Origin: Hydractinia symbiolongicarpus
Taxonomy: Eukaryota; Cnidaria; Hydrozoa; Anthoathecata; Hydractiniidae
Length of the DNA stretch: 64,000 bases
Reading direction: 5' to 3'
NCBI RefSeq assembly: GCF_029227915.1
Contig: NC_079884.1
Coordinates: 22,754,001 to 22,818,000 of the forward strand
Position numbers and translations under genes: made by a program. Of the stretch, positions 53,350 through 64,000 are shown piece after piece. The notes beneath the pieces were generated by a model. The model worked only from the letters and a program-made list of their open reading frames with translations, was not told the DNA's origin and did no database searches. How positions within the stretch are numbered: the stretch's first letter is position 1; every line of letters starts with the position of its first letter.

Positions 53350-55640
53350 TTATTTATCAATATCGACCACTAGTTTAGATACAATAATACTTCTCACATG
53401 CTGAAGCAAGTAAGACAGATGAAGAGCCGACAAGATGACATTTTTAACAAACATATTAAACCCGTACTCGGCTGACTGTTCTGTCACCATTATTTTAAAC
53501 CGTATGCAAGCAAAGAATATGTCCATAAAAATCATTGTCAGCATGGCTTTTACTAATTTTCTCCAAACTTCTCTCGTGAAATAATTCTCGGATTTTTTTT
53601 GCACACGTTTTTCTCTTCTCTTTGTCTTCTCAATGGATTTCACCTTTTTTTGACTTGGATCATCATCCGCATGATCTTCCTTCGTATGTTTATACTCTAT
53701 CTTTAAATTGTTCTTCTCCACTTTTTCCTCCACATGGAATGTACCGACAGGTATGTCAATGTTCTTTTTCTCCGCACATTGTTCATTTGGTTTTTCGCCT
53801 GTATCAACCATGGGCGATATACTGATGCGTCTATGCATAGAAGTTTCTGTTTCTATAACGTACGGCGCCGTCAAAATACTAGACATGGAATTCCCGTGAT
53901 TTAACGTCAGTTCAGAATGAGCACATATCACAAATTGGCGCTGCCAAACGAAATCTTCATTCTCAATTTTAATGGGAAACGCTACAAGTACAGCTGACAC
54001 ACCAAGAGACAGGTAAAATAAAACGACCCATTTTGTTCCATACTTCTCTACAAAAGACACATCAACAATCATGTCCATAATATCGAAGGCATTCATAAAT
54101 TCAACAGCAATACCGAGATATTCGGACGAAGTATAACCTCTGCGAGGGAGTGGATATGTGATAAAAGTAGCAAGAAGTATTGGCATCACCATTTGTAGGA
54201 GGATGAAATCTGACATTGGAACTTCTTTTAGTTTGACGCAAGTTTGATTAAAATGTTTTTGAAGACGAACATTCTAAAAACAAGATTTTTGTGCTTTGAC
54301 AGAAAACCTGATGACAATTTGCTAACATACAAGACTAAGTCCTTCAACCAGGTTTAACTATCCCTTAAAGGGCTACAAAAAGATTCAAGTGAGATCTCCA
54401 ACATAGACGTTACTCTCCATTCTCGCGGACTGTAAACGACGGTGTGTTATAAATAGACCACTCGAAATGAAATATTCAAAACATTATACACACTTTACAA
54501 CTGTCTAGACAACCTGTTTATGAAAATTATTTTTGGTTATGATGAATTTGTTACCTTTTTATTTCTATTTTCTGAAAAAGGATCATTTTCTTTTAGCATC
54601 CTCTTTGGTGGTAAAAATGAGCAGCCGTCTGTAATATTTATTAAATATCGGCAAATCAAAAGTTTGTTTTGACGAGAAAACAGAGACAACACTGGTGTAT
54701 TTGCGACAAAATGCTATGTTACTAACTTTAAGAAGGTAATTAATACATCTAGAAATTTAGAAGAATATAGCTAGCTAGTCCAAAAACAGTTTAAAATTTA
54801 TTTCATGAGAAAGTTTGATTTAATAGCATTGCAAATGCTTATATCGAATAAATTATGGATGCAATTACACGTAAGAAACTCTTAAGTTAATTTCAGTTAT
54901 ATTTGAATACCCAATGTGATATGTGGGATGATTTTAAAAGCTGTTTTTGTGCTTAGTAGTGCCTATAATTTTTTTCTCTGCCATCAGCTCGAGCCTTCGT
55001 GTAGGTCACTAAAGTCAAAAATCAACAGCCTGTTTTTTAGCACCTTTAAGCTAGATTACTAGTAAAATTTTCTCTTTTAAACACATACACCTTTTTAGTA
55101 CGACTGGATTGTTTACAGAGTAAACATATATTTGTATCCTTACTTCTGTATTGTATTTTAATTAAAACAATAACGTTTTAGAAAGATGAATACCTCTACT
55201 TCCGTGGCTTCATACAGATGCTTTAATGTGAATCCGAATGGGGGTAAGTTGAATCCAATAAAGACCAGCATTGGAATGTTGCACCATGTTCTCTGCAGAA
55301 GTGCACTCGGACTAAAAATAGATTATCACATTGATGACAGTTACCTGAGCATGATTCCAGCATCGTGTAAAGTGAATAAAAATTGTGTAACTTGAAAAAG
55401 ACTTACTGAAGAGTTATGAATTCAATCTTGTCCCTACCTTTTACTGAGCGCGGAGTAGCAAATCAAAAAGTTAACCACAAGAAACGGCGCCACCCAAGCA
55501 CCAAACGCCAACTTTGTTTGAGATTCAGGATGATCCGTCATTTTCCCGATATTGATTAAACGCCACCATAATATCGCCGAGTACAAGACGTAAACAAGAT
55601 GCACCGACAAAATCCGAATACGGTAAATCGTAACTCCCAT
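53350..55640 (-). CDS. TMEM26: TMEM26-like multipass membrane protein
   Basis: Exons on the minus strand: 55438-55640, 55194-55311, 54555-54628, 53350-54273. Start chosen at MGVTIYRIRIL, because the family begins close to its first helix; an upstream ATG (55700) is possible. Helices: ILSVHLVYVLYSAILWW, GAWVAPFLVVNFLIC, NIPMLVFIGFNL, ILLQMVMPILLATFI, WVVLFYLSLGVSAVLVA, then a Lys/Glu-rich cytosolic insert (about 110 residues) and two final helices. Order of segments and the EYLGIAVEFMNAFDIMDMI block fit TMEM26, a poorly understood surface marker of beige fat in mammals. The phase between the second and third exon does not close, so a small exon is missing or a border is wrong. TMEM236 is a related alternative. 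Confidence 0.65.
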
Positions 55641-56678
55641 TTCAAAATCGCAGACTAATTTGACTCCACCAACACAAAAAACACTCTCTTCAAAAAACAC
55701 TTTCTTCTTTTAATAACTCGTATTTTTACCCGAAGAAGTAAATTTTTTATTGCGTTCAAAAATTATTTTATTCACACAAGAGAAAGATTTCGCAAAAAAA
55801 ACAAACCTATCGACATTTTATAGATATTTGTTGTTTTGTATAAACTATAATATTTACATTTATATATAAATAGTGTACAAAAATAAACAATGAACGCTAG
55901 CAGATACATAAAAGATAAACCTCGCGTTGATAAAGTATTTAATTACTAAAACAAAGCGTGGAGGAAACAGAAATTACCAGTTATGAATCAATTTGCAAGC
56001 GCCTATATACAAATGGAAAAAAACAGCTTTTCGTGTAGCAAAAAACGAAAAAAAACGGAGAAAAATATTTCTTTCGCTGTACATGTTTTTTATAAGCAAA
56101 TAGAAAAATCTGACTAGTTTTGCTTATATATCGGATAAACAAATTAAAAACGTAAACGTTGCCTTATAAGCAGCTAATTGATAAGATGAAACGGTTCTGT
56201 TTGTAGCTTAAAAACAACCGTAAAATTAAAGGCATTTACAAGTTCACATATTCTAGTGTAGTGCTGGTAATTTAGGTTTAAAAGTCTGTCTAATTAAAAA
56301 ACAATAACATAAGAAATTAGGATTTACTAAGGCTGAGGCTAAGGCTGCAATATGCTATGCTTAAAATAATTTCTATTCGAGCCTATATATGCTTATATGC
56401 TTATATAAAAAAACATGTAAGACAACCCAATGTTTTTGTTCCGTCTCTATGTTCGCATAGGCAAAATCAAAAATGCTTTTAAACAAGCGTTAAGAATTTC
56501 GCGCGGTCTACAATTGTGAAAACTAAGAAAAATATCTAACCCTGAGATATAAAAGATTCCAGATGAAATAAAGTTTAAATTCTCTAATTTTAAATGTGCA
56601 TATATCCAATGGCTTACTTCCTTCATGGGTCTTCCTTTTACGAAGATTAATTATTACATAAATATATATTTATATACT
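55641..56678. other. Between TMEM26-like gene and MMAA
   Basis: About 1.0 kb AT-rich; must hold the MMAA 3' end and the TMEM26-like promoter. GGATTTACTAAGGCTGAGGCTAAGGCT is a small internal repeat. No gene seen. Confidence 0.5.
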
Positions 56679-57779
56679 TCAGCTTCGATCAGTATTAAAT
56701 ATTTTTAACAATGCATCAGCAGCCATATAAGGAGTGATCTCCCCATTCTCAACCATCTTCTCGTATTTTTTTAACTCTAGTTTCACTGAATTGTTACTAA
56801 CGAAACTTTGCATAATATTATCTTCAATGTAGTTCCACATCCAAGCATTATACTGCTGTTTTCTTTTCTGATGAAACGTTTCATTTTTAATCATAACCTC
56901 GCGAAACTGTTGCATTTTCCACCAAACTTTCTCAAATCCCTCATTGTACAATGCAGAGACAGGATAAACCCTAGGCCTCCATACGTCACTGGGTCTTTGC
57001 AGTAATTTCAATGCACTAGTATATTCAGCTTGTATTCTTTTAGCAGCAGGCTTTAAATCTCCATCAGCTTTGTTTACTAGCACTAAGTCAGCCATTTCTA
57101 CAATGCCCTTTTTAATCCCTTGCAGTTCATCACCAGCTGCAGGTGGAATAACTAACACAAACATATCCACCATGTCTTTTACAGCAAACTCAGATTGACC
57201 TATACCAACTGTTTCTATTAAAATAATATTATAACCAGCCCCTTCACAGAGGACAAGAGCCTCGTTTGTTTTTCGAGCTACACCACCCAATGTCCCCGAA
57301 GCTGGAGATGGCCTTATAAATGCATTAGGGTCACGTGCTAGCTCTGTCATTCTTGTACGATCACCCAATAACGACCCTCCAGTTTTAACTGAAGAAGGGT
57401 CTATTGCAAGAACAGCAACTTTATGACCTTCCTTTGTCAATTTCTTACCAAATGTTTCTATGAGAGAACTTTTTCCAGCCCCCGGTGCCCCAGTTAAGCC
57501 AATTCGAAAAGTTTGTTTATTATTTTTCGAAGGAGTTTTTAGATACTGCAGTACACATCCTAATAACTTATTGGCTTCTCCAATGTCATCAATATGGGTA
57601 GATTCGACTAAAGTAATTCCACGTGCTAAGGAGCCTCGGTCTCCATTAATCAATGCTTTGAAAATTTTCTTAGAATCACTTCTCAGTGCTTTTTTGCCTT
57701 GGGAGGAACATTTTCGAAGTGCATATATCTCTTTCAAAAAAATTCTTTCTTGACAAAAAAACCTTGATACTGCAAACAT
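56679..57779 (-). CDS. MMAA: MMAA: mitochondrial GTPase of methylmalonyl-CoA mutase (ArgK/MeaB family), single exon
   Basis: G3E-type P-loop GTPase that gates adenosylcobalamin loading and protects methylmalonyl-CoA mutase in mitochondria. 366 residues. A basic, weakly acidic N-terminus (MFAVSRFFCQERIFLKEIYA) fits a targeting peptide. Walker A GAPGAGKSS at about 97-105, then LAIDPSS and GGSLLGDRTRM; the switch region carries IRPSPASGTLGG; Walker B ILIETVGIGQSE; base-recognition NKADGD; C-terminal helical dimerization arm to FNTDRS. Length and motif order are as in animals. The gene has no intron here, whereas the vertebrate gene has several. That suggests a retrocopy or intron loss, but the frame is complete and looks functional. 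Convergent neighbour context gives no further clue. Confidence 0.95.
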   Translation of the reverse strand: MFAVSRFFCQERIFLKEIYALRKCSSQGKKALRSDSKKIFKALINGDRGSLARGITLVESTHIDDIGEANKLLGCVLQYLKTPSKNNKQTFRIGLTGAPGAGKSSLIETFGKKLTKEGHKVAVLAIDPSSVKTGGSLLGDRTRMTELARDPNAFIRPSPASGTLGGVARKTNEALVLCEGAGYNIILIETVGIGQSEFAVKDMVDMFVLVIPPAAGDELQGIKKGIVEMADLVLVNKADGDLKPAAKRIQAEYTSALKLLQRPSDVWRPRVYPVSALYNEGFEKVWWKMQQFREVMIKNETFHQKRKQQYNAWMWNYIEDNIMQSFVSNNSVKLELKKYEKMVENGEITPYMAADALLKIFNTDRS

Positions 57780-58059
57780 TTTTTCAACTAAATGAATAAA
57801 AAAACCGATTTATGTTATACAGATTTATATTTACAAAAATAAATATTATAATTTCTTTAAATATTGCCTTATGAAGTTTCCACTCCATGAGATTAACAAA
57901 ATCTAAAAACATACAAAGTTCACAAAGAGATTTTTTTAAAAAAAGATTAAAACATAATCTGTAAAAAAAGGTTCTGAAAATAGAGATTTTATAAGCATAC
58001 TGATCAGCCTTAATAAACCAGCAATTTTAGCATGTGTTGAAAAAAATAATTACACCTGC
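57780..58059. other. MMAA upstream region
   Basis: AT-rich; no motif I can defend. Confidence 0.5.
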
Positions 58060-58205
58060 AAGGACAGACTTGATACAGAGGAAGTTGAGTTTAGATCTAA
58101 CACAGTCTAGATCAGATTGGAAGAGGGTCATTAATATACCCCGTCCAATCAATGCTAGCATGGGAAAAACGGACGTTAAGCCGAGAATGATGATGGTGAT
58201 GATGA
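58060..58205 (+). mobile_element. 3' tail of a LINE-like retroelement
   Basis: Reads TRSDWKRVINIPRP-like then NASMGKTDVKPR in one frame and finishes in an ATGATGATGGTGATGATGA microsatellite. A tryptophan-containing RxxWKRxxN end followed by GKTDVK and (ATG)n is a familiar tail of invertebrate non-LTR elements. Only the last ~150 bp is here; the family is not certain. Confidence 0.45.
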
Positions 58206-59771
58206 CATCTCCAATATATTGTCACTAACTTTTACTGCATAATTTCTACTGCATGACACTGTGACAAGCATTTGATGACCCATTTAAAGAATCTGAATTG
58301 ATCAGAAAAGCAGAAGATGACAATATCACTGACAATGATGCCATAACAATTTCATAGTTTTCACATGGTATCTCAATAGGCATAATTTGTTATTGAGGAA
58401 AATTTTTATCACTTTTTATACAAAAGTTAAAAAAAAATTTTAGATACATGCAAAGAGAAAAAGTTCTGTTGATGTCCAAGTTAGTCAAAACTATTAAAGC
58501 TTCCCAAAAGGACTAACAAAAAACTAAGCGTTTATTTTTAGTAACTTTTAGTAATTACATCAGAGGGTGGCGAAGAAGAACAGGCACTACTGTCATCAAA
58601 CATAAAGCATCACATTTTAAACATCACAAAAACAGTTAGAATGGCGATTGAAGAACCCTCATTAAAAAAAGGGTGAAAATATCGATAATGCAATAAAAAT
58701 ATTAATACAAATGTCCAAGGAATTTCAGCAACAAAATTTAAAGTGTTTGATATTTAAAAACCGTTTTATTGTTTGAGGTGAAAGAAATGATAAAAAACTA
58801 GGAATCACAAGGTTTTGTCACAATGATTTTCCTGATTTAGTTAAGGCTAAATTATGGCTCGAGAAAATTGTTTGTAATTAGAAAACCAACCTATAAGGCC
58901 ACTGGCATTAACGAGTGAAGATAGTAACAAAGTTAAAAAAAAAAAAAAGATGTGCAAAGTATTTAATGTATAGCATGCTGGATATCAGTTTTCTTTATCA
59001 AATGTTATTCAGACTGGTAAAATGTACTTCCACAGAATTTTCTTGTCTGCTTACACTTCTAGTTACTAACTTCAGTAAAATTCAACCAATAACAGTTCCA
59101 GTATGTTAGTTAATCCACTCATTATAAACATGTTTTTTTCCTTGCTTTATTTTGATTAATTGAGGCTGGGAATAAGTTCATGTAACAATGCACTAGTTGT
59201 CCAACTATATTGGATTGGGTAGCAAATCTGATTACTGGCACAGTAGTTTTAAAATCTATAAATCCAGTACTGGTTCAGTAGCTTTTGAATTTATAAATCC
59301 ATTACTGGTGCAGAGCAGATCAAATGAAAGAAAACGTCCTGTAAACTCTATCAAAATATATATATAGCTAGCAAATTATAAGTTATCACTTTGATAAAGT
59401 TAGTAAGGAAAAAGTAGACTTTTTTGAAAAGTTTTCTGAATTAATATTCCCAAAAACTTTATATATATAACTGTTATTATTAACTTCCTAATGCTTGAAG
59501 CAATATACAAAACCAGATCTTTTGCAAGGCAGTCTCCTGAGTGACCACTTTAAACAGGTTTACTTTTATATTAGCTAGCTCCTTTATTGAATTATTTGGG
59601 GATTTTTCAGAACGGGAAGTAAAAAAGCTTTAATATTTTTTGACTTTTTGAAAATTTAGTATGTTATGCCAGTAACCATACTTAAACAAATATTTCACAA
59701 AAAATTATTTCACTTTTCTTCGTGATCAGAGCCTTCTTAATTCACAGTTCACTTCCTTTTTTCAATTCTCA
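58206..59771. other. Intergenic, nothing recognised
   Basis: AT-rich. A repeated phrase TAAATCCA(G/T)TACTGGT.CAG occurs twice (about 59262-59315). No gene supported. Confidence 0.5.
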
Positions 59772-59775
59772 TTAA

Positions 59776-60750
59776 GGCTACTGTAAAGGAAACAAATTTT
59801 TTTTTAGGTTTTTTGCAAAAAATTCATGACATATAGAAAAAAAAATGTCTTTCGAATGACATATTTTATATTCCATGAAAATATTTGGAACATCCCTTTT
59901 TTCTGGAAAAAGCCTTTTCAGAGGTGTTATATCATTGACATCTTCGAGAAAATATGTGCAAAATGAGTTGAGCATATTTTTTGTAAACATTATGCATAAT
60001 ATGGAACTCCCGTATAAAAATATACATAATAATATTTTTAGATAGTTTACATTCACTATCGAATTAAAAAAGTCTAAGTTAAGGAATATGCATATGAGCT
60101 GTCTCTTGTAAACCTGACTTTTGTCTATTAATAATTCTGAACGCGTGCACGCATATTCAGCATAAGGAAAAAGTTCGCACATCTATCATCTTTCTGCATA
60201 CTCAGTTCACACATTTTCATAACACCTACGAAAATCTTTAAAAACAAATATCTTGTTAGTAAATTTTCGCATACATGCCTTTACGTTTGTGGTCTCTTTT
60301 TCCGAAAGCTTCCTATTGGTTCATTAAAATTTTCGGTAATGGAAAGCTGAATAAATTATGCACAAAAGGTTCCTGGATTTTTTTGTATCAATTACTGATT
60401 AGCGAATTATGACGACAGAAAGAAAAAATATGCATTTTTTTGAATGATTATATATAATTACAAATAATTTCATAACGACATTGTTACAAAGAAAAAGCCG
60501 GGAACCTTTTTGAATTTAATTTATGCTGAATATAATACCACGCATTCGGAAAAAGAAGCCATTTTAAAACGTACGGTGAAAAAAAAAATGAAAAATTAAC
60601 ATCTCACGAAAATAACACCATCAAAAAAAGTCTTTCATCAAATATTCAGAAACAAAAAAAAAAAAATAAGAAAAAATATGAAAGTATTGATAAATTATAA
60701 GGGTTTTTCTGAGACTACTCATCAAATGAGTTTTTTCCTTTACAGTAACC
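59776..60750. mobile_element. TTAA-flanked MITE, 975 bp
   Basis: TTAA on both sides (59772-59775 and 60751-60754). Inverted ends: left GGCTACTGTAAAGGAAA, right TTTCCTTTACAGTAACC, one mismatch plus a T/C difference. The interior has a 134-codon minus-strand frame without recognisable domains. Non-autonomous; piggyBac- or Kolobok-type target choice. Confidence 0.7.
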
Positions 60751-60754
60751 TTAA

Positions 60755-61224
60755 GAGCAAGCTATATAAAAAGAAAGATTTATTTAAACAATGGTTCACA
60801 CAATGAGCTTTTAATACTCTAGGACTCCCAATTTAAGTCATGGCCCCTCCTGGAAATAACAGACAGGGTATATTCTTCGATTTAGTGAGGCTAGCCATGT
60901 AAAAATGCACATCTAGCTATATATCTCTCTTGCTAGATTGGCACCCAACAACACAACAAGGAATCAGGAGAAATTTATGACATCCACAAGAAGATCAGAC
61001 ATGACGTTAATTTAGTTAAACCATGGCTAAAAGTAATTTGATAACTATCCTATGTTTTAACACCACGTGGGAAATAATGGCTAATGGGTAATTAACAATT
61101 TCTAATCATACGTAGCGCACGAGGAAGAAAACAAACCGCTACGTAGCTTACACACCATTACTCGTGAAAAAACCTGCTGTCGTCAGCCTATTCTCAGCAT
61201 ATACCCTAACATTTGACACGTTAG
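60755..61224. other. Upstream region of BiP
   Basis: Includes a CCACGTGG palindrome at about 61064 and otherwise AT-rich sequence. No gene. Confidence 0.5.
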
Positions 61225-61243
61225 CCAATCACGTTTTACCACT
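61225..61243 (+). promoter_or_regulatory. ER-stress-response-element-like site 1 of BiP
   Basis: CCAAT, nine bases, CCACT. The vertebrate ERSE consensus is CCAAT-N9-CCACG, so only the last base differs. NF-Y binds CCAAT and ATF6/XBP1 the second half in vertebrates. It lies about 160 bp before the BiP start codon. Confidence 0.6.
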
Positions 61244-61256
61244 TAACGCTACATGG

Positions 61257-61275
61257 CCAATCAGGGTAACACACG
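61257..61275 (+). promoter_or_regulatory. ER-stress-response-element-like site 2 of BiP
   Basis: CCAAT, nine bases, ACACG, again one base from the ERSE consensus. It follows site 1 by 13 bp in the same orientation, as multiple ERSEs do in mammalian BiP promoters. Confidence 0.55.
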
Positions 61276-61399
61276 AAAACGAGTAAAGCTTTTTATTATC
61301 GTCCTACATAGACTTGAACTTATTATTTTCTCCACGTTTTCAGAAGAGGGTCTATAAGTTGGCAATAATTATTACTTGGTTATTGTGATTAGGTCAGTC

Positions 61400-63873
61400 A
61401 TGAAGAGAATAAGCGTATTGTTGTTGGTAGTATTAGCCTGTACTGTGTACAGTGCTGAAAAAGAGGATGAAAAGGAAAAAGATAAAAAAGAAAGTTTAGG
61501 AACCGTAATTGGTATTGATCTTGGTACTACATACTCATGGTAAGCCTTAGCTAGCTAATTTCTTCTGCATATTTTACTTGTTACTAATTCTGTAAAATTT
61601 AAGTGGAAAAATTATCTTGCAGTGTTGGTGTGTTCAAAAATGGTCGTGTTGAAATTATTCCAAATGATCAAGGTAATCGTATTACGCCGTCTTATGTTGC
61701 ATTCACCACTGAGGGAGAAAGACTTATTGGTGATGCTGCAAAGAATCAACTCACATCCAATCCAGAAAATACAGTTTTTGATGCCAAACGTTTAATTGGT
61801 CGTGAATGGGGTGATAAAGCTGTCCAACACGACATCAAATACTTCCCATTTGATGTGGTTGAAAAATTGAAGAAACCCCACATCAAAGTCTCTGTGAAGG
61901 AAGGTGAGAAGAAAACATTTGCTGCTGAAGAAATCAGTGCCATGGTTCTTGTCAAAATGAAGGTGAGGGATGTTTATCTGTCTAGATTGTTAGGTGCCAA
62001 GGTTTGGTTGTTAAGAGAAGGAGCTATAATATAGTTAGGAAACGAATGCAACAACTACAAATATGCCATGTATTGATCACGACCATTTCTAATTAAAACA
62101 TTTTACAGTTAACTGACATTTCTTATTGCAGGAATAATTGTAAAGGATTCCTCCATTGAAAACGATATTTTTTACATGTTGTGGACAATAATAAAATTCA
62201 GAGTCAAACTATTTTTCATTTCATAGGAAATTGCCGAGGCTTATCTTGGAAAGAAAGTTACTCATGCTGTTGTCACTGTTCCAGCCTATTTTAATGATGC
62301 TCAAAGACAGGCCACTAAGGATGCTGGTGTTATTGCAGGTTTGAATGTTATGAGAATTATCAATGAGCCAACTGCTGCTGCTATTGCTTATGGACTTGAC
62401 AAAAAAGAGGGGGAAAAGAACATTCTTGTTTTTGATCTTGGTGGTGGAACTTTTGATGTCTCTCTCTTGACAATCGACAATGGTGTCTTCGAAGTTGTTT
62501 CCACCAATGGAGACACTCATCTTGGTGGTGAAGATTTTGATCAACGTGTTATGGAACACTTTATCAAACTGTATAAAAAGAAAAAGGGAAAAGATATCAG
62601 GAAAGATAAAAGAGCTGTCCAGAAACTTAGAAGAGAAGTTGAAAAGGCAAAACGTGCTCTTAGTACCCAACATCAAGCCAGGGTGGAAGTTGAATCTCTA
62701 ATTGATGGAGATGACTTTGCTGAAACGCTGACTCGTGCCAAATTCGACGAATTAAATGCTGATTTGTTCAAATCAACGTTAAAACCAGTAAAACAAGTTT
62801 TGGAAGACTCTGGATTAAAAAAATCAGAAATTCATGAAATTGTTTTGGTTGGAGGATCGACACGTATTCCGAAAGTTCAAAAACTTGTGAAAGACTTCTT
62901 TGATGGAAAAGAACCTAGCAGAGGTAATAAAATATTAATTGTTTTCTGTGTTTATAGCTGCTTAATTTGTTAGATTTCTTAATACTAGGCACAAAAAATA
63001 TGTTTCATTTTAATAACAAGGTATTTTTTTCTAGGAATAAATCCTGATGAAGCTGTTGCCTATGGTGCTGCTGTACAAGGTGGAGTATTGAGTGGGGAGG
63101 AAGATACAGGAGAAATTGTTTTGCTTGATGTCAATCCACTTACCCTTGGAATCGAGACTGTTGGTGGAGTAATGACCAAATTGATTGGACGCAACACAGT
63201 TGTTCCAACAAAGAAATCACAAATATTTTCAACTGCTGCTGATAACCAACAGACTGTCACCATACAAGTCTATGAAGGGGAGCGTCCAATGACTAAGGAC
63301 AATCATTTGCTTGGAAAATTCGATTTAAATGGAATCCCACCTGCACCTCGCGGTGTGCCACAAATCGAAGTAACCTTTGAAATTGATGTCAATGGTATTC
63401 TCAGAGTTAGTGCTGAAGACAAAGGCACTGGCAAGAAAGAAAAAATCACCATCACCAATGACCAAAATAGATTGTCACCAGAAGATATTGAACGTATGGT
63501 TAATGATGCAGAAAAGTTTGCTGATGATGACAAAAAAGTGAAGGAGAAGGTTGAGGCACGAAACGAGTTTGAAAGTTACGCATACTCGTTAAAGAACCAA
63601 GTTGGTGATAAAGACAAACTTGGCAGCAAACTTAGCGAGGAAGACAAAGGAACATTAGAAAAGGCAATTGAAGCTGCCATCTCTTGGTTAGACAGTCATC
63701 AAGACGCTACAACTGAAGAGCTTAAGGAAGAAAAGAAAAAATTAGAAGAGGTTGCTTCTCCAATTGTTAGTAAAATTTACCAACAACAAGGAGGTCAAGG
63801 TGGTGGTCCAGGTGGTCAACAAGAAGGACCAACTCCTGGTTCTGATGAGAAAGAAGACAAAGAAGAACTATAA
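61400..63873 (+). CDS. HSPA5: BiP/GRP78, ER-lumen HSP70 chaperone, four exons
   Basis: ATP-driven chaperone of the ER lumen, which folds secretory proteins and restrains the unfolded-protein-response sensors. Exons 61400-61539, 61623-61962, 62227-62923 and 63035-63873 join in frame to 671 residues. Signal peptide [18 protein letters not shown], an acidic stretch, then the HSP70 signatures [24 protein letters not shown] and [14 protein letters not shown], the linker [12 protein letters not shown] (about 420-431), the substrate domain and a lid. The C-terminus is Gly/Gln-rich, then acidic, ending KEEL, a variant of the KDEL retrieval signal. Length is near the usual 650-655. Two ERSE-like sites lie upstream. 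Frame complete. Confidence 0.97.
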
Positions 63874-64000
63874 AAAAAAGCGATAATTAGGATTTTAAAT
63901 GCTCAACTGAATTGAGTTTTTCATACTTAAAGCTAGGTTCGGTTTTTTTCCAAATTCAATCTTTTTTTATATAAAAATGTAATTATCACTAACATGATAA
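63874..64000 (+). other. BiP 3' UTR start
   Basis: AT-rich sequence after the stop; the window ends before a clear poly(A) signal. Confidence 0.6.

Noticed and set aside
59778-60182. 134-codon frame on the minus strand
   Set aside because: Lies inside a MITE with matched inverted ends and TTAA flanks; composition is that of AT-rich non-coding DNA and no domain is seen.
62221-62676. 151-codon frame antisense to BiP exon 3
   Set aside because: Shadow of the strongly constrained BiP coding frame.

Overview
The window is AT-rich animal genomic DNA. Its genes have many introns with GT/AG boundaries, their best matches are conserved metazoan genes (MED22, SKI2/SKIV2L, CASD1, TMEM26, MMAA, BiP/HSPA5), and it is dense in DNA transposons plus a copia-type retroelement end. 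This suggests an early-branching invertebrate. A cnidarian, perhaps a hydrozoan, is my best guess, but nothing in the sequence proves the species.

Layout: (1) 1-584 is the 3' end of a Ty1/copia retroelement with a possible short LTR, next to a possible piggyBac-like scrap. (2) 2726-2944 is the last exon of MED22. (3) 4560-46292 is a complete 25-exon SKI2 helicase gene on the + strand, about 1261 codons. Its intron 16 alone is 26.4 kb (16011-42454) and cuts the second RecA domain. (4) Inside that intron, all on the opposite strand, are five single-exon genes for paralogous type I membrane proteins at 18114-19013, 19764-20654, 28519-29298, 32104-33264 and 33871-34821. They share a ten-cysteine ectodomain whose second half looks like a fibronectin-III fold, and they differ in their cytoplasmic tails. 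(5) The same intron holds two copies of a Helentron/HINE-like element carrying a ~130-bp satellite, a THAP-bearing Kolobok-like element, several MITEs and a hAT element that also carries a broken OTU-protease-like frame. (6) 48299-51530 (-) is CASD1, the sialic-acid O-acetyltransferase, with only its membrane part visible. (7) 53350-55640 (-) is a TMEM26-like multipass protein. (8) 56679-57779 (-) is an intronless MMAA GTPase. (9) 61400-63873 (+) is the ER chaperone BiP, preceded by two ER-stress-element-like sites.

The conserved genes are housekeeping genes: RNA decay (SKI2), transcription (MED22), cobalamin handling (MMAA), ER folding (BiP) and Golgi sialic-acid modification (CASD1). The candidate new system is the nested receptor-like family. 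Its cysteine spacing is nearly invariant, its sequence and tails have diverged strongly, and one member has no tail. That pattern fits a lineage-specific, possibly immune or recognition, receptor cluster. Functions for it are inference only.
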